From Caldinitratiruptor microaerophilus (GTDB lineage Bacteria; Bacillota; Sulfobacillia; Symbiobacteriales; ZC4RG38), in NCBI RefSeq assembly GCF_025999835.1, contig NZ_AP025628.1:1178001-1242000 (forward strand): DNA of 64,000 nt. The letters run 5' to 3'. The notes beneath the pieces were generated by a model, which was not told the DNA's origin, did not search any database, and saw nothing but the letters and a program-made list of their open reading frames with translations. Shown one piece after another: positions 49,404 through 59,020 of the stretch. Within the stretch, counting starts at the first letter, position 1. The number at the start of each line of letters is the position of its first letter. Position numbers and translations under genes: made by a program.

Positions 49404-50543
49404 GTGGTTCGAGACCGCCAACTCCGCGCGGCACGTCTCCTGAAAGAGCGACGCTTGGCCTGCGCCGTGTTTGCGGACCCGGCGTCGACTGTGTACCTCA
49501 CTGGTTACGTACCGCCCGTCGAAACTGGCCCAAGCCCGTTCGAGGGCGGGCCGCCCCTGGTTGTCCTGACCGCCGACGGTGGAGCCCTGCTCATCGTCTC
49601 TGACATAGAAGAACCAGCGGCCCGCGGGCGGGCCACGGTGGATGAGGTGATTGCCTACCGAGCCTATAGCCCGAGCGAGAACCTGCCCCGGGAGGACGGC
49701 TACAGGGAGGCTCTAATGCAGGCACTCGACAAGGCAAGGTTTCGAGGCGGCGCATTGGGGATTGAGGGAGCAGTGCCGCATCACGCTACCGCCTGGGTGG
49801 CGCAGGTTTTTCGTGGCGCCGAGTTCACCAGCGTCAGCGAGTGCCTGAACCCAATTCGCATGGTGAAGGATTCGGACGAAGTGGCCGCCATCCGAAAGGC
49901 TGCCGACATCAGCGTGGCGGGGCAGCGGGCCGTCCGCCAACTCGTCCGGCCGGGGCTCAGTGAGGTCGAACTGTTTGCCGCTGTGCGGGGGCAAATGGAA
50001 CAGGCCTTCGGGCGAAGGTTGCCTGTCCTGGCAGACCTGGTATCCGGCCCTCGGAGCGCGGAGGTGGGCGGTGCACCGTCTTCACGTACTGTCGGGGAGG
50101 GAGAGGTTGTCCTGGTCGACTTGGTCCCCTGTGTGGACGGGTACTGGGGCGACACCTGCGTGACTGTTTTCCTGGGTCCTGCTCCTGAAGCAGAACTGCG
50201 CCAGGCGCACCGGGTGGTAGTGGAAGCGCTCCAGAAGGGGATCGAGGCGGTGAAACCGGGCATGACCGCGTCGGAACTCGACGCGATCGTTCGTGGCCAC
50301 GTGCGCAAGTTCGGCTATGACTACCCGCACCACACAGGCCACGGTGTGGGGACGACGTGGCACGAAGGGCCCCGTATAGTCGCGGGGGACCGCACGGTTC
50401 TCCGCCCGGGCATGGTCATCGCTCTCGAACCGGGGGTTTACGTTGATGGCCGTTTCGGCGTAAGGGTTGAAGACCTGTTGCTCGTCACCGAGTCGGGCGC
50501 TGAGGTCCTCAGCCACCACGACAAGTCCCTGATAGTCCCGTGA
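49404..50543 (+). CDS. M24 family peptidase (Xaa-Pro aminopeptidase-like)
   Basis: 379 residues. N-terminal creatinase-like domain (to about 140) and a pita-bread catalytic domain with all five metal ligands: D in VVLVDLVP, D in YWGDTC, H in HHTGHGVG, E in IALEPGVY and E in RVEDLLLV. Cleaves Xaa-Pro bonds or related amide/C-N bonds (creatinase, DMSP lyase DddP share the fold). GTG at 49404 with GGGGAG eight bases upstream. It heads the operon for sugar-type transport and catabolism, an odd pairing for a peptidase. Confidence 0.9.
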   Translation: MVRDRQLRAARLLKERRLACAVFADPASTVYLTGYVPPVETGPSPFEGGPPLVVLTADGGALLIVSDIEEPAARGRATVDEVIAYRAYSPSENLPREDGYREALMQALDKARFRGGALGIEGAVPHHATAWVAQVFRGAEFTSVSECLNPIRMVKDSDEVAAIRKAADISVAGQRAVRQLVRPGLSEVELFAAVRGQMEQAFGRRLPVLADLVSGPRSAEVGGAPSSRTVGEGEVVLVDLVPCVDGYWGDTCVTVFLGPAPEAELRQAHRVVVEALQKGIEAVKPGMTASELDAIVRGHVRKFGYDYPHHTGHGVGTTWHEGPRIVAGDRTVLRPGMVIALEPGVYVDGRFGVRVEDLLLVTESGAEVLSHHDKSLIVP

Positions 50544-50585
50544 TGACCGGTTTCCATAACCTCATGAGGCAGGTGTAGCAGGAAC

Positions 50586-51968
50586 ATGCTCCAGAAGTTC
50601 AGGCTGACTGTCACGGCTGCCCTCCTTTTGGGACTAGTGAGCAGCACGGCCGGGTGTGGCGGCGGCAAGACCCCTACTGCCCCGCGGGAGGGCCCTGGGA
50701 CCTCGGCGAGCGCTCCGTCTGCCCAGCCCAAGGAGCCCGTCAAGCTGGTCATGTGGTGGTGGGGGGACCAGGAGGCACAAGGCGCCAAGCAGTGGGTGGA
50801 CGAGACGATTCAGGAGTACCAGAAGCTCCATCCTGAGGTGACCATCGAGGCGGTCCTGCAGACCACCGACGGTTTGTATCCGGCCTTTGAGGCGGCGGCG
50901 AAAGCCAAGAAGGGCCCCGACATCCAGTACCTGTGGGGTGGTATAAACACCCTCGGGATGGCCTGGCAGGGCTACCTGGCGCCTATTTCAGACTACATCC
51001 CGGAACAAGAATGGAGGCATTATCTGAACCACCACGAGGAACTATACGACGGCAAGCTGTGGTCGGCGCCGTGGTACACACAGCCGTCATTCCCGATCGT
51101 TTATAACAAGGAGCTGTTCGCCAAGGCAGGGCTCGACCCCGAAAAACCGCCGAAGTCCTGGGACGAGTTCGTGGCTGCCGCCGAGAAACTGAAGGCTGCC
51201 GGCATCACGCCTCTTGCAGGCGGCCTGAAGGATGGCTGGTTCGGCGGTTGGCTTTTCTCGGTGTTCGGTGCACAGAATCTCGATTCCGCTGAAGACATTA
51301 TCCAGGCGGTGGTCTCGGGAGATCTGACGGACCGCAAGTATTCCGAATGGGTTTACAAGCTTGCAGAGACCATTGAGAAAGGGTACTGGAACCCCGACAT
51401 CACGTCACTCGAGCTGTATCAGGGACTGGCGCTGTGGACCCAGGGAAAGGCGGCCATGACCTGGGTAGCGGGTTCCGACATTCGCAAGTTCGTCACGCAA
51501 ATGGGTGCCGAAAGAGTCGGGGTCATGACGGCACCTGTTTTCGGCCGCGGAAAACTCGCAGGGACATTCGGCAGCACCTCACAGACCCTCGCCATTACCT
51601 CGTTCTCGCAACACAAGGAGCAGGCCGCCGATTTCATCCGGTTCACTCACGAACCCCAGCGGATGAAGCGGTTCTACGAGATCACTGGGTCGATCCCGGC
51701 CGATGATCGGTTCCCGGTTGAGGCAATCACGCTCCCGCAGCAGAAGGAGATCTTTCGCTGGATGACGCAGAATGGCGGGGCGTACATCGAAAACTTCATC
51801 CCTGCAAAGCTTGATAGTGAAGGCAACTTCGCGGGCATGCAGCTCCTTTTCTCTGGCAGCAAGAAACCGGATGAGGTGGTTCAGCTACTTCAGGACGTCG
51901 TCAAGAAGTGGCGCGATGAGAATCCGGCGGAGGTCGAGCGGTTCAAGTCATGGAAGCCGAACGGGTGA
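50586..51968 (+). CDS. Sugar ABC transporter substrate-binding lipoprotein
   Basis: 460 residues. Lipoprotein signal (LLLGLVSSTAGCGGG) followed by a SBP_bac_1 fold: VKLVMWWWGDQEAQ, EYQKLHPEVTIEA, GPDIQYLWGG, PIVYNKELFAKAGLDPEKPP and SWDEFVAAAEKLKAAG. These features place it with family 1 carbohydrate-binding proteins. First of three transporter genes; 42 bases after the M24 gene. Confidence 0.92.
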   Translation: MLQKFRLTVTAALLLGLVSSTAGCGGGKTPTAPREGPGTSASAPSAQPKEPVKLVMWWWGDQEAQGAKQWVDETIQEYQKLHPEVTIEAVLQTTDGLYPAFEAAAKAKKGPDIQYLWGGINTLGMAWQGYLAPISDYIPEQEWRHYLNHHEELYDGKLWSAPWYTQPSFPIVYNKELFAKAGLDPEKPPKSWDEFVAAAEKLKAAGITPLAGGLKDGWFGGWLFSVFGAQNLDSAEDIIQAVVSGDLTDRKYSEWVYKLAETIEKGYWNPDITSLELYQGLALWTQGKAAMTWVAGSDIRKFVTQMGAERVGVMTAPVFGRGKLAGTFGSTSQTLAITSFSQHKEQAADFIRFTHEPQRMKRFYEITGSIPADDRFPVEAITLPQQKEIFRWMTQNGGAYIENFIPAKLDSEGNFAGMQLLFSGSKKPDEVVQLLQDVVKKWRDENPAEVERFKSWKPNG

Positions 51969-52957
51969 CAAGCGGGCGGGAGCTGCCGTCCTCCACGGCA
52001 GTTCCCGCCGGCAGGCTCGGGCGGGGTGAAACCCCGGCTGGCCTGGTGCCGCGCCAGAAAGGTTCCTTGTCTGCCGGTAGGCGCCCGAACCGGTACGCCT
52101 GGGAGTGGTGGCTATGGGTTGCACCGGGTGCTGTAGCTCTGGCGTTCGTTTACCTGTACCCGGTGCTGGTCCTGTTTCGCGATAGCCTCTACCAGATTAC
52201 CGGCTACACCAGCACGTTTGTCGGGTTGCGGAACTACCTGTACGTGTTACGAGACGAGCAGTTCCACGCCGCTATCCTGCACAACGTGCTCCTGCTCCTG
52301 TGCGTCCCGATCCTCGTGGTTCTCTCGTTAGTCCTTGCGATCGTGCTGTACGAGCGAGTGGTGGGATGGCAGTTCTACCGGACTGTGCTGTTCCTCCCGT
52401 ATATTCTGGCTGTGCCTGTGGCGAGCGTGGTGTTCAGCCACCTCCTCCAGTACGGGGGCGTCGTGAATTCCTTCCTGCGCTACATCGGCCTTGGGTGGGC
52501 AGCAGTCGACTGGCTTGGCAGCCCCAAGTGGGCTTTGCCGACCCTGATGGGGATTATCGTCTGGAAGGAACTCGGGTTCGGAATCGTGCTCTTCCTGGCC
52601 CGTCTGTTGTCCCTGCCTCAGGAACTGTTCGAGGCCGCCCGCGTGGACGGAGCTTCCTGGCTACAGGTTCATCGCTATGTGACCGTTCCACAGTTACGAG
52701 ACGTGATCGGCTTCTACGTCACGGTGGAGAGCATCACCATGCTCAGCTGGGTTTTCAATTACGTTTACATCGTGTCGAACGGAACTGGTGGCCCGGGGAC
52801 CAGCACGTTGGTCACCGAACTGTACGTATACCGGAAAGCCTTTGGCTATGGCGCCGGCGTCCTGGGTGTTGCGTCCGCCGCATCGGTCTTGCTGTTCCTT
52901 GGTTCCATCCTCATGATCATCTGGAACCTGCGGCGGCAAAAGGAGGCGCTGGGATGA
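51965..52957 (+). CDS. Sugar ABC transporter permease (MalF/UgpA type)
   Basis: 330 residues, six core membrane helices after a charged N-terminal tail. The EAA coupling loop reads EAARVDGASWLQVHRYVTVP. GTG at 51965 overlaps the preceding stop (GTGA) with GGAAG eight bases upstream; an in-frame ATG at 51950 is the alternative. It pairs with the next permease, whose start overlaps its stop. Confidence 0.9.
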   Translation: MTSGRELPSSTAVPAGRLGRGETPAGLVPRQKGSLSAGRRPNRYAWEWWLWVAPGAVALAFVYLYPVLVLFRDSLYQITGYTSTFVGLRNYLYVLRDEQFHAAILHNVLLLLCVPILVVLSLVLAIVLYERVVGWQFYRTVLFLPYILAVPVASVVFSHLLQYGGVVNSFLRYIGLGWAAVDWLGSPKWALPTLMGIIVWKELGFGIVLFLARLLSLPQELFEAARVDGASWLQVHRYVTVPQLRDVIGFYVTVESITMLSWVFNYVYIVSNGTGGPGTSTLVTELYVYRKAFGYGAGVLGVASAASVLLFLGSILMIIWNLRRQKEALG

Positions 52958-53787
52958 GCCATTTCTGGAGACGGGCGCCCCTGGAGGTCCTGCGTCAGGG
53001 TATCCTCATCCTCGCCAGCGTATCTGCCCTGTTTCCTCTCTACTTCATGTTAGTAAACAGTCTCAAGAACCCAGTTGAATACCAGACCAGTCCGTTACGA
53101 CTGCCGGCGTCACTCGACTTCAGCAATTACGCTCAGGCCCTCCATGCGGGTTTCCTGCGGTGGTTTTTCAACAGTATAGTGATCACCGGCGCGAGCATCG
53201 TGCTGGTCACTTTCCTCGCGGCGTTGGCGGCCTATGCTGTGGCCTGGATGGGGGTGCCATACGGTCGGACGGCAGTCGCGCTCGTGGCAGGCCTGATGAC
53301 GGTTCCCCCGATCATTATGGTGATCCCGTTGTTTCGAATGATGGCGGACTTACAGTTAGTGGATACTCATGTGGCAGTGGTGCTGATCTACACAGGGCTC
53401 ATGATGCCGTTCTCCCTGTTCATGCTCTATAACTTCTTCCGTTCCATTCCCCGCGAGCTTCTGGAGGCCGTGGCGATTGACGGTGCCGGTCACCTGCGCG
53501 CCTTCTGGAGCGTTGTCCTTCCGCTTTCGCGCCCCGCGATCGTAACGCTGGCCCTGGTCAACATGTTGTGGGCCTGGAACGAGTTGCTGATCGCGCTCGT
53601 CTTCCTGCAAACTGACAAGGCGAAAACGTTGATGGTCGGGATCACCACGTTCCAATCGAAACACAACTTGAACGTACCGGTGATCATGGCGGGGCTCTTC
53701 GTAGCAACGATACCGGTCGTTGCCCTGTACCTGGCAGGCCAGCGATACTTCATCCGAGGCCTGACCGCCGGGGCCATCAAGGAGTAG
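52954..53787 (+). CDS. Sugar ABC transporter permease (MalG/UgpE type)
   Basis: 277 residues, six membrane helices: GILILASVSALFPLYFMLVN start, EAA loop LLEAVAIDGAGHLRAFWSVV, and a C-terminus AGQRYFIRGLTAGAIKE, diagnostic of MalG-type permeases. ATGA overlap with the previous gene. No ATPase gene follows, so the system must borrow an ATPase (MsiK/UgpC type) from elsewhere. Confidence 0.92.
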   Translation: MSHFWRRAPLEVLRQGILILASVSALFPLYFMLVNSLKNPVEYQTSPLRLPASLDFSNYAQALHAGFLRWFFNSIVITGASIVLVTFLAALAAYAVAWMGVPYGRTAVALVAGLMTVPPIIMVIPLFRMMADLQLVDTHVAVVLIYTGLMMPFSLFMLYNFFRSIPRELLEAVAIDGAGHLRAFWSVVLPLSRPAIVTLALVNMLWAWNELLIALVFLQTDKAKTLMVGITTFQSKHNLNVPVIMAGLFVATIPVVALYLAGQRYFIRGLTAGAIKE

Positions 53788-53801
53788 GGGGCCGTGAAAC
53801 T

Positions 53802-54560
53802 GTGCCTCATGTACCGGCGCTCGTGCGGGCACTCGACATTCTGGAGCTCGTTGCCAGAGAGGAAGCGATCAGTCTCTCCGAGGTGAGCCGCAAGCTCAAC
53901 CTTCCCAGGAGCACCGCACACGCGCTTTTGACCACGCTCGGAGCCCGAGGCTACCTTCACCGGCGCGCGGACGGCAAGTTCCAGCTTGGCCTGGCCCTTG
54001 TCGGCTTGGCACGCCGGGTCATCGTGGATGTGGACGTCCGGGACGTGGCACGCCCCGTCATGGAACAACTGGTTCACACGGTCCGGGAGACGGTTCACCT
54101 GGCGGTGCTGGACCCGGAGGACTTCGAGGTCGTCTACATCGAGAAGATCGAGAGTCCCATGCCGATCGTGCTCGCCTCGTGGGTGGGCAAGAAGAACCCG
54201 GCATACTGCACGGCCGTGGGAAAGTCACTTCTCGCCTGGTTACCGGAACCGGAACTCCAGCGCTTTCTCGATCGCGGAGGCTGGCAGCAATTTACCCCGA
54301 ATACCCGTGCAACCCGTGAGGCACTGGAGAGCGAACTCCGGAATGTGCGTGCGATGGGGTACTCGCTCGACCGGGAGGAACACCACCTGGGTGTCCGCTG
54401 CGTGGGGGCCCCGATCTTCGACCGTGCAGGGCGCGCGGTTGCGGCCCTGAGCGTGGCGGGGCCAGCTGGGCGTATGCCCGACGACCGCATTCCGGAACTC
54501 GCGCAGCAGGTTCGCGCCGCCTCTCAGCTCATATCCCGCCTCCTCGGGGGGAAGGTGTAA
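53802..54560 (+). CDS. IclR family transcriptional regulator
   Basis: 252 residues. Winged helix-turn-helix (ALVRALDILELVAREEAISL, LSEVSRKLNLPRSTAHALL) and effector domain (TAVGKSLLAWLPEPEL, GYSLDREEHHLGVRCVGAPI). It sits inside the sugar-acid operon, 14 bases after the permease gene, so it probably regulates this operon. IclR proteins commonly control sugar-acid and aromatic pathways. GTG start at 53802. Confidence 0.9.
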   Translation: MPHVPALVRALDILELVAREEAISLSEVSRKLNLPRSTAHALLTTLGARGYLHRRADGKFQLGLALVGLARRVIVDVDVRDVARPVMEQLVHTVRETVHLAVLDPEDFEVVYIEKIESPMPIVLASWVGKKNPAYCTAVGKSLLAWLPEPELQRFLDRGGWQQFTPNTRATREALESELRNVRAMGYSLDREEHHLGVRCVGAPIFDRAGRAVAALSVAGPAGRMPDDRIPELAQQVRAASQLISRLLGGKV

Positions 54561-54669
54561 GCGTACCGCCCGGCTCCCCGTCACGCCCCGCCGCAAAGGT
54601 TGCGAGGCAGAGGCAGGGGGCCACCGCCCACAAGCGTTGGAAGCGCCCACAGAAAGGGGTCGTCTGGCC

Positions 54670-55785
54670 ATGAAGATCACACAGGTTGAGGCCTATCACC
54701 TCCGGCTGCCGGCTGTGGAAGCCATCTGCAACGGAACCCAGGATGCCCTTGTGGTGCGGATTGACACCGACGAGGGGATCAGCGGCTGGGGAGAGGTCGA
54801 CTCGTCACCGCACGTGATCAAGGCGATTTACGACACGCCGAGTTCTCATACTCTCAGCTACGGGCTTCGGGAACTCCTGATCGGCGAAGACCCGTTCGAC
54901 ATCCGCCGGTTGTGGGACAGGATGTACCGCGGGAGCATTTACTACGGGCGGCGCGGAGCTGCCCTTCAGGCGATCAGCGGCGCAGACATCGCCCTGTGGG
55001 ACATCGTGGGCAAGGCAACGGGGAAACCGGTCTGGAAGCTCTTGGGCGGTGCCTATCACCGTCGGGTGCGGGCCTACGCGAGCGCTCTCATGCCGGAGAA
55101 CCCGGATGACGCTGCCGCGTTCGCGCGTCAGAATCTGGCTCGTGGCTTCAAGGCTATGAAGTTCGGTTGGGGTCCGCTAGGAAAGGACCCTGGCCGTGAT
55201 GAGGCGCTGGTTGCTGCCGTCCGGGATGCGGTCGGGCCTGATGTCGACATCATGATCGACGTCGGCCACGCCTGGGATGCACCGACCGCGATCGAGCGGA
55301 TTCGCCGCCTCTCTTCGTACAGGCTGTACTGGATCGAGGAGCCCCTCTTTCCGGACGACCTCGACGGGTACGCCCGCCTGTGCGACGCGGTGGACGTGCG
55401 GATCGCCGCGGGAGAGGAGGACACGGGCCGGTTCGCCTTTGTCGAGTTGATGGACCGGGGACGGGTTCACGTGGTACAGCCCGACGTGAGCCGGTGCGGG
55501 GGACTCACCGAAGCGCTTCGGATCGCGGACCTGGCGTATACGCGCGGGCGCATGGTGGTGCCCCACGCGTTCAGCACCGGTATCCTGCTTGCGGCGTCCC
55601 TCCACTTCGCTGCCGCCATTCCCAACGGTGGCCTACTGGAATACGTGGTCGACGGATCTCCTCTCAGCGACGGCCTCGCACGGGTGTCCTTCAGTCTTGA
55701 AGATGGCCACATCTCCGTCCCAGACAAACCCGGCCTCGGAATCGAGGTCGACTTGGACGTTCTGGGGCGTTATCGCGTCGAATGA
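54670..55785 (+). CDS. Enolase superfamily (mandelate racemase/muconate lactonizing) enzyme
   Basis: 371 residues. Capping domain (1-125) then a modified TIM barrel with the catalytic apparatus: MKFGWG at the second-strand lysine site (near 170), metal ligands in MIDVGHAWD, WIEEPL and AAGEEDTG, and the Asp/His pair in VVQPDVSRCGG and VVPHAFSTGI. The pattern fits acid-sugar dehydratases such as galactarate, fuconate or rhamnonate dehydratases, which abstract a proton alpha to a carboxylate. Substrate not certain. ATG at 54670 with AAAGGGG upstream. Confidence 0.88.
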   Translation: MKITQVEAYHLRLPAVEAICNGTQDALVVRIDTDEGISGWGEVDSSPHVIKAIYDTPSSHTLSYGLRELLIGEDPFDIRRLWDRMYRGSIYYGRRGAALQAISGADIALWDIVGKATGKPVWKLLGGAYHRRVRAYASALMPENPDDAAAFARQNLARGFKAMKFGWGPLGKDPGRDEALVAAVRDAVGPDVDIMIDVGHAWDAPTAIERIRRLSSYRLYWIEEPLFPDDLDGYARLCDAVDVRIAAGEEDTGRFAFVELMDRGRVHVVQPDVSRCGGLTEALRIADLAYTRGRMVVPHAFSTGILLAASLHFAAAIPNGGLLEYVVDGSPLSDGLARVSFSLEDGHISVPDKPGLGIEVDLDVLGRYRVE

Positions 55786-55845
55786 GCGGTGCCGAGATAG
55801 AGAACGCCGAGATAGACAACGCGGGGTAAGAAAGAAGGTATCGGC

Positions 55846-56859
55846 ATGCATGCCCTCGTTTGGCACGGCCCCCGCTCGATGGCCCTGGAGGTCGTGCCCG
55901 AACCAACCGTCGCCCCTGGCGAGGTGCTTGTGGAGGTCGAGGCCGTAGGCATCTGCGGGTCGGAGATATCTGGCTACCTCGGGGAGAATGCCTTGCGCAG
56001 ACCGCCACTCATCATGGGGCACGAGTTCATCGGACGCGTGGTGGACGCACCGGGAGCCGGAAGCCTGCTTCCCGGACAGCGCGTCGTGGTGAATCCGCTG
56101 CTTTCCTGTGGGGATTGCCGGATGTGTCACCTTGGCCTCGAGAATTTGTGCGAGCACCGCGCACTTCTTGGGGCGCAGAGGCCGGGGGCGTTTGCCGAGC
56201 GGGTCGCTGTCCCCGAACGTAACTGCTTGCCGGTTCCTGAAACCCTACCACCGGTGCTGGGAGTGGCGGTGGAACCCCTCGCCTGTGCCCTGCGGGCCGT
56301 GGAACTTGGGCATGTCGGCCTGGGGGACCGGGTGGCTGTGTTTGGCGCAGGAGCCATTGGCCTTTTCGCCGTGGCTCTCGCCGCGCGGGCCGGAGCGAGC
56401 ATGGTCGCTGTCGTGGACGTGAACGAGAGCCGGCTGCGGACGGCGCAGGCGTGGGGCGCCACGCATCTGTTGAACGCCCGTACCCATCCCGGCGAGGAGA
56501 TCCTTCTCCTGACCGCGTCGCTTGGGGCCGATGTGGTGATCGACGCTGTCGGCCGCAGCGTCACCCGGCGGGAAGCCATCCGCGCGGTCAGACCGGGTGG
56601 GCGCGTCGTTCTTGTAGGGCTGCACGAGGCTGAATCACCCATTCAGGCCAATGATGTGGTCCGCCGGGAGATCCACGTCACAGGGTCGTTCGCGTACAGG
56701 GTTCACACGTTCGAGCAGGCGCTGTCGCTTATCCAACTCGGAATAGTCCCGACAGGTGGCGGCTGGTATGACGAGAGGACACTCGCCGCAGGGCCCGTGT
56801 CGTTCGAAGAACTGGTGGCGGGGGCAGTATCCGTGTCCAAGGTCATCTTGCGGCCGTGA
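55846..56859 (+). CDS. Zinc-dependent MDR dehydrogenase (sorbitol/threonine dehydrogenase type)
   Basis: 337 residues: VGICGSEISGYLGE (catalytic Cys), GHEFIGRVVDAPG (His, Glu), structural zinc cysteines in CGDCRMCHLGLENLC, and the NAD Rossmann turn VAVFGAGAIGLFAVALAARAG near residue 165. It oxidises a secondary hydroxyl of a polyol or sugar acid. A GTGA overlap couples it to the next gene. Confidence 0.9.
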   Translation: MHALVWHGPRSMALEVVPEPTVAPGEVLVEVEAVGICGSEISGYLGENALRRPPLIMGHEFIGRVVDAPGAGSLLPGQRVVVNPLLSCGDCRMCHLGLENLCEHRALLGAQRPGAFAERVAVPERNCLPVPETLPPVLGVAVEPLACALRAVELGHVGLGDRVAVFGAGAIGLFAVALAARAGASMVAVVDVNESRLRTAQAWGATHLLNARTHPGEEILLLTASLGADVVIDAVGRSVTRREAIRAVRPGGRVVLVGLHEAESPIQANDVVRREIHVTGSFAYRVHTFEQALSLIQLGIVPTGGGWYDERTLAAGPVSFEELVAGAVSVSKVILRP

Positions 56860-57923
56860 CGTACTGGGTGCGGGACGCCGGCTTGCTGTCAATCCATGGG
56901 CGGGCGACAGGCACACGGGGGGTGCCCACGTTGACCGCGCGAGTTGAAACGGGTTGGAGCTATCTTGGTCACGATGCTTTGATACTCGAAAATGAATTCG
57001 TGCGGGTTGTACTGCTTCCCGGACTCGGTGGGAAGATCTGGGAGCTGACCGACAAGGTGTCCGGGCGGCAGTGGCTGTGGCACAGTCCACGGGTAGAGCC
57101 ACGGGCCGCGCCCTTCGGGGCTGTCTACGATGACTGGTTTTGCGGCGGTTGGGACGAACTGTTCCCCAACGATGCGCCAGAGGTGTACAACGGGGAGTCG
57201 CTAGTGGACCACGGAGAGGTCTGGTCCCTTCCGTGGACCGCTTGCGTGGAGTGCGCCGGGCCCGTTGAGGCGGTTGTACGTCTTACACGCGCCACCCCGA
57301 TCACTCCGGCCATGGTGGAACGGCGCCTTGTCCTGCGGACGGGCGAGCGGCAGTTGCGGCTTTTCTATCAGATAAGCAACACGGGCTACCGTCCCTTTGA
57401 CTTCCTCTGGAAGCTCCACCCGGCTCTATCCGTGGCCCCGGGCTACAGGATCGATCTGCCGGCAACCGAAGCACGGATGGAACAAGGATACACCGGTCGC
57501 GTCGGACACGCGGAACCGTTCCCGTGGCCGGTGACGGACGGGCTAGACGTTCGCCATGTGCCAGGACCGGAGGCGGGTGTCACGGAACTAGTGTACACCT
57601 ACGGGCTGCGTGCCGGATGGTGCGCCCTCACCGATCCGGAGGCACTCGTCGGGATCGGCCTTGTATTCCCGTCCGACGTTTTCCGCTCCGTGTGGATCTT
57701 CGGTGCCTATGGAGGGTGGCGGGGCCTTTACACCACCATTCTCGAGCCCTGTACCGGCTACCCGTACCGGTTGGCCGATGCGGTCGCTTCGGGCCGGGCA
57801 AACCGGCTCGCCCCGGGCGAGTCGCTGAAGGCCGACGTGACTGTCGTTTTCTACTCAGGGGTGCATGAGGTATACGAGATTACCGACGGGGGCGAGGTGA
57901 AAGGGTGTGGAACTCAGCGGTAA
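56856..57923 (+). CDS. Galactose mutarotase-like (aldose 1-epimerase/DUF5107-like) protein
   Basis: 355 residues, predominantly beta. ALILENEFVRVVLLPGLGGKI near residue 45 and WFCGGWDELFPNDAPE near 90 match the supersandwich-fold carbohydrate-binding/mutarotase families; LRLFYQISNTGYRPFDFLWK and LHPAL also fit. Probably interconverts anomers of, or binds, the sugar fed into this pathway. GTG at 56856 overlaps the dehydrogenase stop; the 3' end overlaps the next gene by 17 bases. Confidence 0.7.
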   Translation: MTYWVRDAGLLSIHGRATGTRGVPTLTARVETGWSYLGHDALILENEFVRVVLLPGLGGKIWELTDKVSGRQWLWHSPRVEPRAAPFGAVYDDWFCGGWDELFPNDAPEVYNGESLVDHGEVWSLPWTACVECAGPVEAVVRLTRATPITPAMVERRLVLRTGERQLRLFYQISNTGYRPFDFLWKLHPALSVAPGYRIDLPATEARMEQGYTGRVGHAEPFPWPVTDGLDVRHVPGPEAGVTELVYTYGLRAGWCALTDPEALVGIGLVFPSDVFRSVWIFGAYGGWRGLYTTILEPCTGYPYRLADAVASGRANRLAPGESLKADVTVVFYSGVHEVYEITDGGEVKGCGTQR

Positions 57924-58683
57924 CGTGGCCTTCGTGACCGGTGCCGCCCGGGGCATCGGCGCCGCCATCGCCAGGGCCCTCGTCCGAGAAGGCGCTGCGG
58001 TGGTTGTCGCTGACGTGCTCGAGGCGCAAGGTGAGCACGTGGCCTCCACCTTGCGGGAAGCCGGCGGGAGAGCAGTATACGTGCACGTGGACGTGCGCCG
58101 GCCGGACGAAGTCGATGCGGCCATGGCGCGAACGCTCGACACGTTTGGTGGCCTGGATATCCTAGTGAATAACGCGGGCGTCTTCTACCCTTCGCCGTTC
58201 CCTCAGACGGAGCCATTCGCCGAGTGGTACCGCGTCGTGGAAGTTATCTTCCACGGAACATATCACTGTTCGAAAAGGGCTGCCGAGGTCATGATCCGGC
58301 AGGGTCGCGGAGGTCGCATCGTGAACGTCACGTCCGTTCACGAGTTCCTGGGCGAGCGGGCGGCCACACACTATGACGCCGCCAAGGGGGCGGTCGGAGG
58401 AATGGCCCGCGCCATGGCCTGCGACCTCGCCCCCCACGGGATTCTGGTCAACAACGTCGCTCCGGGTTTCGTGGACACGGACATGTCAGTCGTAAACGGT
58501 GTCAACGAGTTGCAAACCGAGGATTTCCGCAGGGTTTACATCGAAGGACGGCGCATCCCCCTGGCGCGGCCTGCCAGGCCGGAGGAGGTCGCCGAGGTCG
58601 TCTTGTTCCTGTGCTCTCCGCGAAACACCTATATGACCGGAACCACGGTTGTGGTCGACGGCGGCCTCAGCATCACATTCTGA
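57907..58683 (+). CDS. Short-chain dehydrogenase/reductase
   Basis: 258 residues, classical SDR: VTGAARGIGAAIARALV near residue 10, VNNAGVFYPSPF, the Ser in NVTSVHEFLG, HYDAAKGAVGG (Tyr and Lys) and C-terminal YMTGTTVVVDGGL. Likely a sugar or sugar-acid dehydrogenase. GTG at 57907 with GAGGTG seven bases upstream. Last gene of the operon. Confidence 0.9.
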   Translation: MELSGNVAFVTGAARGIGAAIARALVREGAAVVVADVLEAQGEHVASTLREAGGRAVYVHVDVRRPDEVDAAMARTLDTFGGLDILVNNAGVFYPSPFPQTEPFAEWYRVVEVIFHGTYHCSKRAAEVMIRQGRGGRIVNVTSVHEFLGERAATHYDAAKGAVGGMARAMACDLAPHGILVNNVAPGFVDTDMSVVNGVNELQTEDFRRVYIEGRRIPLARPARPEEVAEVVLFLCSPRNTYMTGTTVVVDGGLSITF

Positions 58684-58705
58684 GACCCGTCGCCACACGA
58701 ACGAG

Positions 58706-58747
58706 CGCCCGGTGGCGTTGCCGCATCGGCGGGGCGCACACCGGGCG
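58706..58747 (+). terminator. Inverted repeat after the sugar-acid operon
   Basis: CGCCCGGTG (58706-58714) and CACCGGGCG (58739-58747) form a 9-bp stem around a 24-base loop, 22 bases after the SDR stop. No T-run. The remainder to 58970 shows no gene. Confidence 0.4.
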
Positions 58748-58972
58748 TGGTGTTCACACGAGGAACTCGCGGCGTGGACCGCACCGGAGTTCGACAGTTT
58801 CGGGGTCGTCTCGAGCACACGAGTACTGGAGAAGCCTGTCGGCAAGCGGGTTAGCGCGATTGGCATAGGCCCGAAGCCTCGAAAAGCATACGAACACGAA
58901 TACTCGCGAGATCGCTTTGCGTATCGCTTGGTTTGGTATATACGTCAGCTCCCATGCCGGGCGCACAACGCG

Positions 58973-59001
58973 GCGCGGCCGGCCACACAGGCCGGCCGCG
59001 C
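58973..59001 (-). terminator. Terminator-like hairpin after gabT copy 2
   Basis: Perfect 12-bp GCGCGGCCGGCC stem with a five-base loop, identical to the one at 31256-31284. Confidence 0.6.
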
Positions 59002-59020
59002 GGAGCCCGGACCGCCGCCC

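Noticed and set aside
32768-58970. Integrase, tRNA attachment site or terminal insertion sequences for the island
   Set aside because: None was found. The only borders are the gabT repeats, so recombination between homologous sequences is preferred to site-specific integration or transposition.
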